DNA of 64,000 nucleotides from JASTVH01 sp042862465 (GTDB taxonomy: Bacteria; Pseudomonadota; Gammaproteobacteria; Pseudomonadales; Oleiphilaceae), in NCBI GenBank assembly GCA_042862465.1, contig JASTVH010000004.1, forward strand, positions 248,001-312,000, given 5' to 3'. Each line of letters starts with the position of its first letter. Within the stretch, counting starts at the first letter, position 1. The position numbers and the translations under genes are program-made. This document shows positions 43,961-52,507 of this stretch, piece after piece. Under the pieces are notes generated by a model. The model saw nothing but the letters and a program-made list of their open reading frames with translations. It did no database searches and had not been told where the DNA came from.

Positions 43961-44511
43961 GGTGGCCCTCCTTGGCTTCTGCGATGGCTTACGGTGACCG
44001 GCCCGATGAGTCGCAAAGAAGGACCACCGGCATAGCCGATGCAGAAAGTGTTAAATGGCGCAAAATTTTATCAAATGAACGTTTTGCAATAGTCAAGTCA
44101 TTTTGGACCAAAAAGCGCCAAAAAACGGCATGCACAAATGTACAAAAACACTTAAAAATGTCCTTAAATATCGCAAAAACCATGAAAATGGCGGCAAAAG
44201 ATGCCACTTTGTGGCTAAAAGCGTTTAAGTGGAAAAAGTGTAGCAACTATTGCGGGGTTCAACTATCTATGACTTTCTTGACTTGGGTCAATGTCGTTGC
44301 GGTCATTCTGAACGCTGGTCTAAGTTAATACCTTAGGACGTGCCGGAACAAAAAAAGTACGAAGCCGGCAGGAATTGGGATTCCTTGGGAAAAGCTGAAA
44401 AGTTGTAGGAGTTTGGCTGATGGACCTCAGGTGCCAGATGCATGAACTCCTTTTGGCAATGTCTGTGTGATGGCTTTCCGCCAGTCACGTTGACAGATAT
44501 GAGGTGTTCCC
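43961..44511. other. AT-rich regulatory gap before the DUF6160 cluster
   Basis: 551 bases without a convincing gene. The part 44040-44260 is strikingly rich in A and T compared with the rest of the window, with many A-runs on the plus strand, like H-NS/MvaT-silenced or curved promoter DNA. An FNR/Anr-like box lies at 44278. A 118-codon frame within it has poor composition and no features. The leader of the first DUF6160 gene follows. Confidence 0.6.
44278..44291. promoter_or_regulatory. Possible FNR/Anr-type site
   Basis: TTGAC-TTGG-GTCAA is a perfect dyad matching TTGAY-N4-RTCAA, the FNR/Anr/Dnr half-site pattern, except that C/G replace the usual T/A at the fifth and tenth positions. It lies 220 bases before the first DUF6160-like gene. 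Confidence 0.4.
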
Positions 44512-45639
44512 ATGACACGCAAAGTCCGTCAGACGCTGGCTTGTATTTCAGTACTGGCACTCAGTCCGCTCGCACTGGGCGAGCTGAAACCGCTTCAGGA
44601 TGACCAGCTGCGCGAAGTCTCCGGGCAGGGGGCGCTGCAGTTCTCGTCCACCGATATGAGCTATGATCTGAATCATCTCACCGGCATCAATTTCACCAAG
44701 AACGCGCTGCTCGGGTTTACCCGGACAGAGGAGCGTACGGTCACCGAACATGTGGATTCCACCGTCTACCGCTTCCAGATCAACGGTGACGGAGAGCTGC
44801 ATGCCTTTTCCGAAGGACTGACGGCGGGCGACTACGCCGGCAGCAATAATTCGATCTACAAGGACGAGAACGGCAACGGCATCCCGGAGATCGCCCTGCG
44901 CAATTTCGGCTTCGGCAATTCCGCCGCTGAACCCTTCTATATCGAAGATCCCTACATCGAGATCCAGAAGCAGAATCATCCGGACGGCACCCAGACTTTT
45001 CGGGGCATGCGCATCGGCTTCGGCAATGTGCGCGGGCCCACGCCGGTGACCATCGATTCGGTTTCCGGCTACATTTCCACCCTGAGTCTGCTGCCGGATC
45101 TGGGCGGTCTGATCGCGGCCCAGGTGTACGGGACCGGTACCAAAGACACCTTCGTCAATGTGCTGGACGCGCCGCCCGACGGCTCGGGTAACTACCCGCA
45201 ATCCCCAGCGCCGGGCACGATTCAGTGTAACGGCGCCAGCTGTGGCGCTACCCCCAATAACGTCGGTCTGGTGGACGGCTCGTTGCTTGGCGGTGACTAC
45301 AACAAGGGCGGTAAGGAAGTGAATCTGTCTCATGTCGAGAGTCTCACCTTCCATGACGTCAAGAACTTCTATATTTCCTATACCCAGGGTGGCGGCAATT
45401 CGTTCGTCAACGATGACGGGACGGTCAACGGTGCCATGTGGTCCCAGCACATGGACGGGGTGATCCCCGAGAGCCGCCCCGATCTGCCCGGCTGGAACAT
45501 GGTGGCGCCTTTCAACGATCCCAGTAACCCGACGGCCGGGTACGTTGAGGCGCACACCGATATCGCCGGTTCCCTGGCGCAGATCCTCACCGGTGTGGGG
45601 GATGACAACCCGCGCCAGCAATACCATCCGTTGTTCTGA
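44512..45639 (+). CDS. DUF6160/FilA-like secreted protein 1
   Basis: A 375-residue protein: signal peptide (about 1-24, ending ALGE), then LKPLQDDQLREVSGQGALQF, then a beta-rich body (YIEIQKQNHPDGTQTFRGMR, VTIDSVSGYISTLSLLPDLG). The segment P-L-x-D/E-x-x-L-x-x-V-x-G-Q after the signal is shared with the next two genes and marks the DUF6160/FilA-like family of surface or pilus-linked proteins. Its actual role is unknown. First of three genes with gaps of 26 and 13 bases. Confidence 0.75.
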   Translation: MTRKVRQTLACISVLALSPLALGELKPLQDDQLREVSGQGALQFSSTDMSYDLNHLTGINFTKNALLGFTRTEERTVTEHVDSTVYRFQINGDGELHAFSEGLTAGDYAGSNNSIYKDENGNGIPEIALRNFGFGNSAAEPFYIEDPYIEIQKQNHPDGTQTFRGMRIGFGNVRGPTPVTIDSVSGYISTLSLLPDLGGLIAAQVYGTGTKDTFVNVLDAPPDGSGNYPQSPAPGTIQCNGASCGATPNNVGLVDGSLLGGDYNKGGKEVNLSHVESLTFHDVKNFYISYTQGGGNSFVNDDGTVNGAMWSQHMDGVIPESRPDLPGWNMVAPFNDPSNPTAGYVEAHTDIAGSLAQILTGVGDDNPRQQYHPLF

Positions 45640-45665
45640 ACCGCGGGCGAAGAGGAGATACCGGC

Positions 45666-46685
45666 ATGACAATGACAAGACGACTGCTGCCCTTTTCCAC
45701 GGCCCTGGGGCTGGGACTGGTTGCCACACAGGTAATGGCCATGGAGCCCCTGTCGGATGAGGAGATGAGCCAGGTCCAGGGCCAGGCCAACCACTTTGTG
45801 TTCGAGAACATCGCGTTTGTCGGTGAAGCCGGGCCCAACGGTGAGCCCGCCGGCAGCATGAGCACCGTGGGTACGGACGGCTCCAGTCTGCGAAAGGAAA
45901 ACTACAGCTTTACTGCGGACAGTATCGGCACCTTCAGCTCGCCGCTGACGCTTGGGGCTGCCATGGCTGACTTTACCACCAACAGCTTCAGTGATGGTTT
46001 GCTGGATGGGCTGCTGGGTACCGATGTTGTGGCCGATGGCGACAACCTCGGGGAGCAGGGAGCGTTGCGGATCACGCTGCCCGAGGTGGCAGGCTGGCAG
46101 AACGTGGATATCCAGTACGATGCGGTATACGGCAACCCCTCCCGGGTGGATGCGAACAACCCTAATATCGCCGCCGGCGGCACGCCGTCGGCAGACGAGG
46201 ATTTCGGCCGGGTCACCATCGACAATCTGGTCCTGGCGGGCACCATCGATATCACCGGTATCCCTGACGGCTATAAGATTCGCAGTCAGGAAGTGCAGGA
46301 TGGCAGCACCACCGCCACCTCACGCCAGGGGCTGATGCTGAATGTGGCCATCGACCAGCTCTCCATCGACCGCTGGCTGCTGGAAAGTCAGGAGCTGGAC
46401 GGAGTCTTCAACCCGGATTCCGACATCCTCCTGAAGGACTTCCAGATCGACAATCTGGAGCTCAAGGCGGCCACTCTGGAAACCACGCCGCAGGGCTATC
46501 GCATTGCCTACAGCGATCCGCAGCCCTTCAGCGACGGCTTGCCGGATACCGGACATGCCGCCTACGATCCCGACCGGCCCAAGGCCAACCTGTCGGTGAC
46601 CACACAGATGACACGCGGCCAGGCCAGCGATCTGCAGATTCAGGGCATGACGCTGGATCACCTGGTATTCAATGTGCGCAATTAG
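45666..46685 (+). CDS. DUF6160/FilA-like secreted protein 2
   Basis: A 339-residue paralogue: signal peptide about 1-25 (VMA), then MEPLSDEEMSQVQGQANHFV. The body is rich in Asp, Gly and beta segments (VTIDNLVLAGTIDITGIPDG, DILLKDFQIDNLELKAATLE, MTLDHLVFNV). This suggests repeated beta strands of an extracellular or periplasmic solenoid. AGAGGAGA precedes ATG 45666. Confidence 0.75.
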   Translation: MTMTRRLLPFSTALGLGLVATQVMAMEPLSDEEMSQVQGQANHFVFENIAFVGEAGPNGEPAGSMSTVGTDGSSLRKENYSFTADSIGTFSSPLTLGAAMADFTTNSFSDGLLDGLLGTDVVADGDNLGEQGALRITLPEVAGWQNVDIQYDAVYGNPSRVDANNPNIAAGGTPSADEDFGRVTIDNLVLAGTIDITGIPDGYKIRSQEVQDGSTTATSRQGLMLNVAIDQLSIDRWLLESQELDGVFNPDSDILLKDFQIDNLELKAATLETTPQGYRIAYSDPQPFSDGLPDTGHAAYDPDRPKANLSVTTQMTRGQASDLQIQGMTLDHLVFNVRN

Positions 46686-46698
46686 GGGAGAGGCCGCG

Positions 46699-47229
46699 AT
46701 GCTGCGTAGCACCACTGTCATTTTTGCTGCCGCCGGGTTGTTGCTGGCGGCGCTCAGTCTGAGCGTGCGGGCCGAACTGAGGCCGATGGAAGAATCGGCT
46801 CTTGGGAATGTGTCGGGGCAGGCCGGTTTGTCCATCGAGATTCCACACCTGCGAGTCAATGCCTACGGGCCGGGCAGTGTGGATGACCCGGATACCGCCA
46901 AGGACGAGAGTGATGGCCGGCGAACCCAGGGCTTTACCTTCGACTACGTCACCCGGGGCCACGACGGCAGCAACGAGACTCACTATTTTGCCGATCAGGT
47001 GTCCCTGGCACTGGATATCTTCGGTGCATTCAAGGTGGACATTGAAGGCGATGGCAAGCTGGTGGTGGGGCTGCCTGACCGCATGAACTTCGTGGGTGAT
47101 GGCTTCAGTGCCAAGGATATCCACCTCAACACCACCGGCACACCGGCCGGCGGTGGCAAGCTGCTGAATGAGACCAATATCCAGGGCAATTTCAGGACCG
47201 GCGGCACCGTCACCTTCTGGGGGGACTGA
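46699..47229 (+). CDS. DUF6160/FilA-like secreted protein 3
   Basis: A 176-residue paralogue: signal peptide about 1-25 (SVRA), then ELRPMEESALGNVSGQAGLS, then IEIPHLRVNAYG. The body contains FADQVSLALDIFGAFKVDIE and VGLPDRMNFVGDGFSAKDIH and ends at a strand (GTVTFWGD). It is the shortest of the three. ATG 46699 has GGGGAGAGG upstream. It converges on the LigD phosphoesterase gene, with 6 bases between stops. Confidence 0.75.
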   Translation: MLRSTTVIFAAAGLLLAALSLSVRAELRPMEESALGNVSGQAGLSIEIPHLRVNAYGPGSVDDPDTAKDESDGRRTQGFTFDYVTRGHDGSNETHYFADQVSLALDIFGAFKVDIEGDGKLVVGLPDRMNFVGDGFSAKDIHLNTTGTPAGGGKLLNETNIQGNFRTGGTVTFWGD

Positions 47230-47235
47230 GGACGC

Positions 47236-47826
47236 TCAGTCCGATGCTTCCCGGGCGATGGTTTGCATGTCGCGTCCGCTTTTGACCGAGAGGTTTTCCG
47301 TGGAGGTGGGGTTGCGCCGGGCATCGGCGGCTTCGTCCCGCATCTTGATCAACAGCCACTGAGGTTTCTGACCGCTCCGGATGCGCTTGAGCGCATAGCC
47401 GCCACGAATCTTCTCGCCTTCCAGCCAGACCTCGATCAGGCCCTCCCTGTGGGCCTCTGCCATGGTCGTGGCCTCGTCCTTTTCCGCGCGCAGATTCCGG
47501 TAACGGCCCTGGTCCCACACCATCACCGTGCCGGCACCGTATTCGCCCTCGGGAATCACCCCCTCGAAATCCGCATAGTCGAGGGGATGATCCTCCACCT
47601 CCACCGCCAGGTGTTTTTCGGAAGGATCGGTGGACGGGCCCTTGGGCACCGCCCAGGATTTCAGGACGCCGTCGAAGGCCAGGCGGAAATCGTAGTGTAA
47701 ATGGCTGGCGTCGTGTTTCTGGATCACGAAGCGGGCGGCCTGGCCGTGATCGCTCTGGCCGCCCGGTTCGCGGCTCTTTTCGAGATTGCGTTTTCGCCGG
47801 TATTCGGTCAGGTTGTCTGTGCCCAT
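47236..47826 (-). CDS. LigD-type 3'-phosphoesterase domain, stand-alone
   Basis: A 196-residue protein matching the phosphoesterase module of LigD: RFVIQKHDASHLHYDFRL, VPKGPSTDPSEKHLAVEVED, HPLDYADFEGVIPEGEYGAG and TVMVWDQGRY. The His/Asp/Glu metal residues of the family are visible. This activity trims 3' ends for end joining. ATG 47826 follows GGAGG. Like the polymerase gene at 43049, it is a single domain with no ligase part. Confidence 0.9.
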   Translation of the reverse strand: MGTDNLTEYRRKRNLEKSREPGGQSDHGQAARFVIQKHDASHLHYDFRLAFDGVLKSWAVPKGPSTDPSEKHLAVEVEDHPLDYADFEGVIPEGEYGAGTVMVWDQGRYRNLRAEKDEATTMAEAHREGLIEVWLEGEKIRGGYALKRIRSGQKPQWLLIKMRDEAADARRNPTSTENLSVKSGRDMQTIAREASD

Positions 47827-47895
47827 CTTTGCCTCCGTTGCAAAGAAACCCACAAGCAGTCTAACGCACTCAGACAGGTCAATAAGGAGATTGTC

Positions 47896-48294
47896 ATGCT
47901 CGAAGGCCATTGCCTGTGCGGCCGTGTCCGCTACCGGTATGACGGTGAACTGGATGCGATCATCCTGTGCCACTGCTCCCAGTGCCGCCGGGCCCAGGGT
48001 TCGGCGTTTGCAAGCAACAGCCCGATTCGCCGTGCGGACTTTCGGCTGCTCGCCGGCGAGGAGGTGTTGAAAGAGTTCGAGTCCTCGCCTGGCAAGCAAC
48101 GCGCCTTCTGTGGCAATTGCGGCAGTCCCATCTACAGTCGGCGGGACAGCCTGCCCGATACCCTGCGTCTGCGCATTGGTACCCTTTCCACACCGATTGA
48201 AACCCGGCCGACACATCACATCTACGCGGACTCCAGGGCGCAGTGGTACGAGATTCTGGACTCACTGCCCCGGCACGCCGAATTGGAGAAGTAA
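47896..48294 (+). CDS. GFA-family zinc protein
   Basis: A 132-residue protein of the GFA (glutathione-dependent formaldehyde-activating-like) fold. Zinc cysteines: GHCLCGRVRY, CHCSQCRRAQG and FCGNCGSPIYS. Few members have the formaldehyde activity; the substrate here is unknown. ATG 47896 follows AAGGAG. Divergent from the phosphoesterase gene with 69 bases between. Confidence 0.88.
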   Translation: MLEGHCLCGRVRYRYDGELDAIILCHCSQCRRAQGSAFASNSPIRRADFRLLAGEEVLKEFESSPGKQRAFCGNCGSPIYSRRDSLPDTLRLRIGTLSTPIETRPTHHIYADSRAQWYEILDSLPRHAELEK

Positions 48295-48317
48295 CCAGGA
48301 GACAGGGAGGTACGGAC

Positions 48318-48962
48318 ATGGAATATGTCAGCGCCATCAGCAGCATGGTCATGGCGGCCGTCTGGGTGATCTATTTCCAGATATTCTTCCTGCAGTATCG
48401 CCGCCAGAAACGCCCCTTTTTGGTTATCCATCACGCCCAGGGTCACGATCCGGATGCGGCCTGCCTGCTGGTCAACATGAGCCAGAACCCGGTCCACGTG
48501 GTCTGTGTGACTGCCTACGTCGAGACCCGGGATGGCGACTACACCCTCCAGGTGACCGACTACCAGCGTGTCACCCAAAACCACAGTCGGGTGCAGGATA
48601 CCCTGCGTCAGGGGCCTCTGGGCCCCGGGGGGCATCTCCTGCTGGGCCCCTTCCGCGACATCATTCTCGGACATCGCAGCGACGACGAACCCTGTGATGA
48701 TGCCGATTCGCTCGATGAGGTGAAGGCCCTGGAATTGCGGGTGGTTGTGGTGCATGCGCCCAGTACCTCACTGATTGGCGCCCGGCGCCGGTTCTCCATT
48801 GAGAAAGAGAACGGCGAACACATCATTCGTGCCAGCAATATCCACACGGAGCAGCTCATCGGGCGTAAAAAACGCCATCTGGTGCGCGAATGGGCGGAAG
48901 AGCATCTGCAGCCACAGCACCGCGGACCATTCGAGAGCCGCACTTCCAGCCAGGACGGTTAG
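48318..48962 (+). CDS. Membrane-anchored protein of unknown function
   Basis: A 214-residue protein with one N-terminal hydrophobic helix (about 4-27, ISSMVMAAVWVIYFQIFFLQ) and a soluble beta-rich body (AACLLVNMSQNPVHVVCVTA, YVETRDGDYTL). It ends in a charged tail. No family is recognised. It follows the GFA gene by 23 bases and may share its transcript. Confidence 0.65.
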   Translation: MEYVSAISSMVMAAVWVIYFQIFFLQYRRQKRPFLVIHHAQGHDPDAACLLVNMSQNPVHVVCVTAYVETRDGDYTLQVTDYQRVTQNHSRVQDTLRQGPLGPGGHLLLGPFRDIILGHRSDDEPCDDADSLDEVKALELRVVVVHAPSTSLIGARRRFSIEKENGEHIIRASNIHTEQLIGRKKRHLVREWAEEHLQPQHRGPFESRTSSQDG

Positions 48963-49109
48963 GGCCGCCGATGCGAGCCTGCTGCGCTTCTGGCAAAGCC
49001 GGCTGAGCGAGTCATCCGGTTCCAGGGGCCAAAGCGGCGGGCTGGCTGTCCCTGTTAGGGGAATGGCGATAGAGTGGCAAAAACAAGACCGAGAAAAGGA
49101 AGGAAGCCC

Positions 49110-50729
49110 ATGTCGATGATGCAGCAGCCCCTGCTGATTTCCTCGTTGATCGAGCATGCCGTGGTGTCTCACCCGGATGCTGAAATCGTCACCCGCACCG
49201 TTGAGGGCCCGATCCACCGCTACACCTACGGCGAGGCGGCCAACCGCAGCAAACAGCTGGCCAACGCCCTGGGCGACAAACTGGGTGTGAAAAAAGGGGA
49301 TCGTATCGCCACCCTGGCGTGGAACACCTACCGTCATTTCGAGCTGTATTTTGGTGTTTCGGGGATGGGGGCCATTACCCACACCATTAATCCGCGCCTG
49401 TTTCCGGAGCAGATCGCCTACATCGTCGGTCATGCCGAGGATCGTTACCTGTTCGTGGATCTCACGTTCCTGCCGTTGGTGGAGGCCCTCAGGGACAAGC
49501 TGCCCACCCTGGAAGGCATCGTCGTGCTGACCGATCGCGCCAACATGCCGGACAGCCCGCTGGAACTGATCTGCTACGAGGAGCTGATCGGCGATTGCAG
49601 TGCGGAGTATGACTGGCCGGAGCTGGACGAGAACGACGGCGCCGCCCTGTGTTACACCTCCGGCACCACCGGGCACCCCAAGGGTGTGATGTACACCCAT
49701 CGCTCGACGGTACTCCACGCCATGGCTTCCAGCCGTCCCGATGCGCTGGCCCTGTCGGGTGATGACGCGGTGCTGCCGGTGGTGCCGATGTTCCACGTCA
49801 ACGCCTGGGGCGTACCCTACGCCGCGGCCATGATGGGGGCTAAACTGGTGTTCCCGGGCGCGGGCATGGACGGTGCCTCGCTGTATGAACTGATCAGTGC
49901 CGAGCAGGCCACCCTGCTGCTGGGAGTGCCCACCATCTGGCTGGGACTGCTGCAGCATCTGGAGCAGACCGGGGAGAGGCTGGATTCGGTTGAATCGGTG
50001 GTGGTCGGTGGCGCCGCGGCACCGCTGTCGATGATCAAGGCCTTCGAGGAAAAGCACGACGCCTTCCTGATTCACGCCTGGGGGATGACCGAGATGAGTC
50101 CTATCGGCACCGTTAACACCTATACCCGGCGCATGCGCGAGATGCCGCGGGAAGAGCGCTACCGGCTGCAGCTCAAACAGGGCCGCGCGGTGTACGGCGT
50201 GGAGATGAAAATTGTCGACGAGGCGGGCAACGAGCTGCCGCGTGATGGCCAGACCTCCGGCCGCCTGCTGGTGCGGGGCCCCTGGATCGCTGATGGTTAC
50301 TACCGCAATGATGACCGCAGTGCCTTTGTCGATGGCTGGTTCGATACTGGGGACGTGGCCACCATCGATGCCCACAACACCATGCAGATCGTTGACCGGG
50401 CGAAGGATGTGATCAAGTCCGGTGGCGAGTGGATTTCCTCCATCGATCTGGAGAACGAGGCTGTGGGGCATCCGGATCTCAAGGAATGCTGTGTGATTGG
50501 GGTGCCGCACCCGAAGTGGGATGAGCGTCCTTTACTGTTGGCGGTTGCGCGGGAAGGGGCGGAGCCCAGTGAACAGGGGGTATTGGATTATCTGGCCGAC
50601 AAGGTGGCCAAGTGGCAGCTGCCGGATGCGGTGATCTTCGTGGACGAGTTGCCCCATACGGCGACCGGGAAGTTGCAAAAGACCGGGTTGCGGCAGGAAT
50701 ACAGGGATTATCTGGGGAGTGATCGGTAG
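49110..50729 (+). CDS. Medium/long-chain fatty acyl-CoA ligase (AlkK-like)
   Basis: A 539-residue AMP-forming ligase. Motifs: the P-loop CYTSGTTGHPKGVMYTHRS near residue 180, PMFHVNAWGVPYAAAMMGAK, HAWGMTEMSPIGT, GWFDTGDVATID, and the final lysine in PHTATGKLQKT. It activates fatty acids for beta-oxidation or after alkane oxidation; the subgroup is AlkK-like. ATG 49110 has AAGGAAGGAAG upstream. It stands alone, with repeat elements downstream. Confidence 0.92.
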   Translation: MSMMQQPLLISSLIEHAVVSHPDAEIVTRTVEGPIHRYTYGEAANRSKQLANALGDKLGVKKGDRIATLAWNTYRHFELYFGVSGMGAITHTINPRLFPEQIAYIVGHAEDRYLFVDLTFLPLVEALRDKLPTLEGIVVLTDRANMPDSPLELICYEELIGDCSAEYDWPELDENDGAALCYTSGTTGHPKGVMYTHRSTVLHAMASSRPDALALSGDDAVLPVVPMFHVNAWGVPYAAAMMGAKLVFPGAGMDGASLYELISAEQATLLLGVPTIWLGLLQHLEQTGERLDSVESVVVGGAAAPLSMIKAFEEKHDAFLIHAWGMTEMSPIGTVNTYTRRMREMPREERYRLQLKQGRAVYGVEMKIVDEAGNELPRDGQTSGRLLVRGPWIADGYYRNDDRSAFVDGWFDTGDVATIDAHNTMQIVDRAKDVIKSGGEWISSIDLENEAVGHPDLKECCVIGVPHPKWDERPLLLAVAREGAEPSEQGVLDYLADKVAKWQLPDAVIFVDELPHTATGKLQKTGLRQEYRDYLGSDR

Positions 50730-50783
50730 ACTGCCGCGAAAAAGCCAGAGTTCGCGTTGGGGCACCTGTGCGATGCGCCGTCA

Positions 50784-50890
50784 GCAGGGGGAGGGAGGGT
50801 TTCTGTAGCAGTGACATGGATGTCACGGTAGCGCTGCCAGGCCAGGGACGGCCTGTCAGCGCGGCGTAAGAAACCCTCCCTCCTCCTGCG
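50784..50890. repeat. Inverted-repeat element 1
   Basis: Outer arms of 21 bases (50784-50804 and 50870-50890, give or take a base) pair with one mismatch: G-rich on the left, GAAACCCTCCCTCC on the right. Inside are two more hairpins: GTGACAT-GG-ATGTCAC (50811-50826), and a nested stem GCGCTG..AGGCC / GGCCT..CAGCGC (50831-50862). No coding potential. The layout is that of a non-autonomous mobile or RNA-structured repeat. Confidence 0.75.
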
Positions 50891-50943
50891 AGAGTTTCGC
50901 CAAGGTTCTCCAGTTTAAAGTGAGCGCTGAGGGCTGGGTGCCG

Positions 50944-51051
50944 GAAGGGTGTTGGCCATTGCTCTTCCACCGCGATAGAGCGGCATCCCTGCCGCGCTAT
51001 CGCTCATCGGGCGTCCCTGCCCTGGTTCCAGAGCAACAGCCAACACCCTTC
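50944..51051. repeat. Inverted-repeat element 2
   Basis: Outer arms of 22 bases (50944-50965 and 51030-51051) pair at 20 of 22 positions (GAAGGGTGTTGG.. with ..CCAACACCCTTC). The centre has a 13-base stem GCGATAGAGCGGC / GCCGCGCTATCGC (50972-51003) with a 6-base loop and one mismatch. Nearly the same total length as element 1, 53 bases away, but with different arm sequence. Confidence 0.75.
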
Positions 51052-51247
51052 TCAAACCCTGGGGTAAACGCCGCTTGGCTCTGCTTTTGCGATCTCTTCA
51101 CAGCGATAGCCTGGGCCCGGGAACTGAGCAATGATCTCGCGCTGTTATAGAATCGTAATAAATCGATGAAACTCCTGTGACGGATGCCGTGTCCATATTT
51201 CACATACTGGTGAACAGAAAGTCATTGGACACAACGAGGTCAAAGCC

Positions 51248-52411
51248 ATGCAGCGTATTCTGTTCCTGATCAGTCTCTGGTTCGTCGCCTGGGGGGCGTT
51301 GGCTGCCTCCAAGTACGCGCCGGACGACCCCTCCCTAAAGGTCGCAACCTTTGCCGGCGGTTGCTTCTGGTGCGTCGAGGCCGGTTACGAGAAGATCCCC
51401 GGCGTGGTGGAAGCCGTCTCCGGCTTCAGCGGCGGTGACGAGAAAAACCCCACCTATGAGGAAGTCTCGTCCGGTCAGACGGGGCACACCGAATCGGTCC
51501 AGGTCTACTACGACCCGACCAAGATCACCTACAACGGACTGGTCCACGCCCTGTGGCGCATGATGGATCCCACCGATCCGGACGGTCAGTTCGTGGATCG
51601 CGGCTCCCAGTATCGTCCGGCCATCTTCTACCACAACGAACACCAGAAACGGGTGGCCGAGCGCGCCAAGGCCGAACTGCAGGCTTCCGGGCGCTACGAC
51701 AAACCGGTCGTGATCAGTATCGAGCCCTTCAAGGCGTTTTACCCCGCGGAGGGGTACCACCAGAACTATTACAAGGAAAATCCGATCCGTTACAAGTTCT
51801 ATACCTTCAACTCCGGACGCTATCAGTTCGTCGAGAAAATTTGGGGCGAGAACTACGAGCTGGACTACAGCAAGTACCAGCCCAAGAAGGGCGAGGCCGG
51901 GGGTGAGGCCATGGATCAGCAGTCGATGAACGGCAAGCAACCCTGGAAAAATTTCGAAAAGCCCGGTGAGGCCGAGCTCAAGAAACAGCTGAGTCCCATG
52001 GTCTACGATGTGACCCAGGAAGACGGGACCGAACCGGCCTACAAGAACGCGTACTGGGATGAAAAGCGGGCGGGGCTCTATGTGGACGTGGTGTCCGGCG
52101 AGCCGCTCTTTTCCTCAAGCGACAAATACAAGTCCGGCACCGGCTGGCCCAGCTTTGTGCGTCCCATCGAGCCGAATGCGGTGGTGACCCGTGAAGACAA
52201 CTCCTGGTTCATGTCGCGCACCGAAGTGCGCAGCCGGATCGCCGATTCCCATCTGGGGCATGTGTTCGAGGACGGTCCACCACCGACCGGGCTGCGCTAT
52301 TGCATGAACTCTGCGGCCCTGCGCTTCATTCCCAAGGCAGACATGGCGGAGGCCGGTTACGGAGACTATCTGGACCAGGTCGGCCCGCCCATGAAGCTTG
52401 ATTCCGAATGA
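51248..52411 (+). CDS. msrAB: Secreted methionine sulfoxide reductase MsrA-MsrB fusion
   Basis: A 387-residue fusion with a signal peptide (about 1-20, GALAA), so it acts in the periplasm or outside. The N-terminal MsrA has G-G-C39-F-W-C42; the C-terminal MsrB has GTGWPSF, SHLGHVF and the catalytic C352 in RYCMNSAALRF. The MsrB zinc cysteines are absent, as in other fused forms. It repairs both stereoisomers of oxidised methionine. Compared with Neisseria PilB it lacks the N-terminal thioredoxin domain, so an outside reductant is needed. Confidence 0.95.
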   Translation: MQRILFLISLWFVAWGALAASKYAPDDPSLKVATFAGGCFWCVEAGYEKIPGVVEAVSGFSGGDEKNPTYEEVSSGQTGHTESVQVYYDPTKITYNGLVHALWRMMDPTDPDGQFVDRGSQYRPAIFYHNEHQKRVAERAKAELQASGRYDKPVVISIEPFKAFYPAEGYHQNYYKENPIRYKFYTFNSGRYQFVEKIWGENYELDYSKYQPKKGEAGGEAMDQQSMNGKQPWKNFEKPGEAELKKQLSPMVYDVTQEDGTEPAYKNAYWDEKRAGLYVDVVSGEPLFSSSDKYKSGTGWPSFVRPIEPNAVVTREDNSWFMSRTEVRSRIADSHLGHVFEDGPPPTGLRYCMNSAALRFIPKADMAEAGYGDYLDQVGPPMKLDSE

Positions 52412-52507
52412 TAGAGGCGAAAACCGATGCACGGCGGCGGCAACCCGACGAGTCCTGGTTTAGAATAAGATCAATAATAAACACATAATTCGTATGGAGT
52501 TGTCGCC

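Larger units (their letters stand above)
50730..51247. other. Gap filled by two inverted-repeat elements
   Basis: 518 bases with no protein recognised. Two long inverted-repeat elements (50784-50890 and 50944-51051) take up over 200 bases. The remainder, 51052-51247, is the upstream region of msrAB with AT-rich promoter-like sequence around 51142-51165. Confidence 0.65.

Noticed and set aside
44040..44328. Lys-rich 118-codon frame in the AT-rich gap
   Set aside because: Composition simply follows the A-rich DNA; no start signal or domain.
45666..47229. Double-glycine bacteriocin precursors
   Set aside because: The G-Q motif resembles such leaders, but the proteins are 176-375 residues with Sec signals and no peptide-exporter gene nearby.
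48768..50510. 580-codon frame opposite the acyl-CoA ligase
   Set aside because: Antisense shadow crossing a gene boundary.
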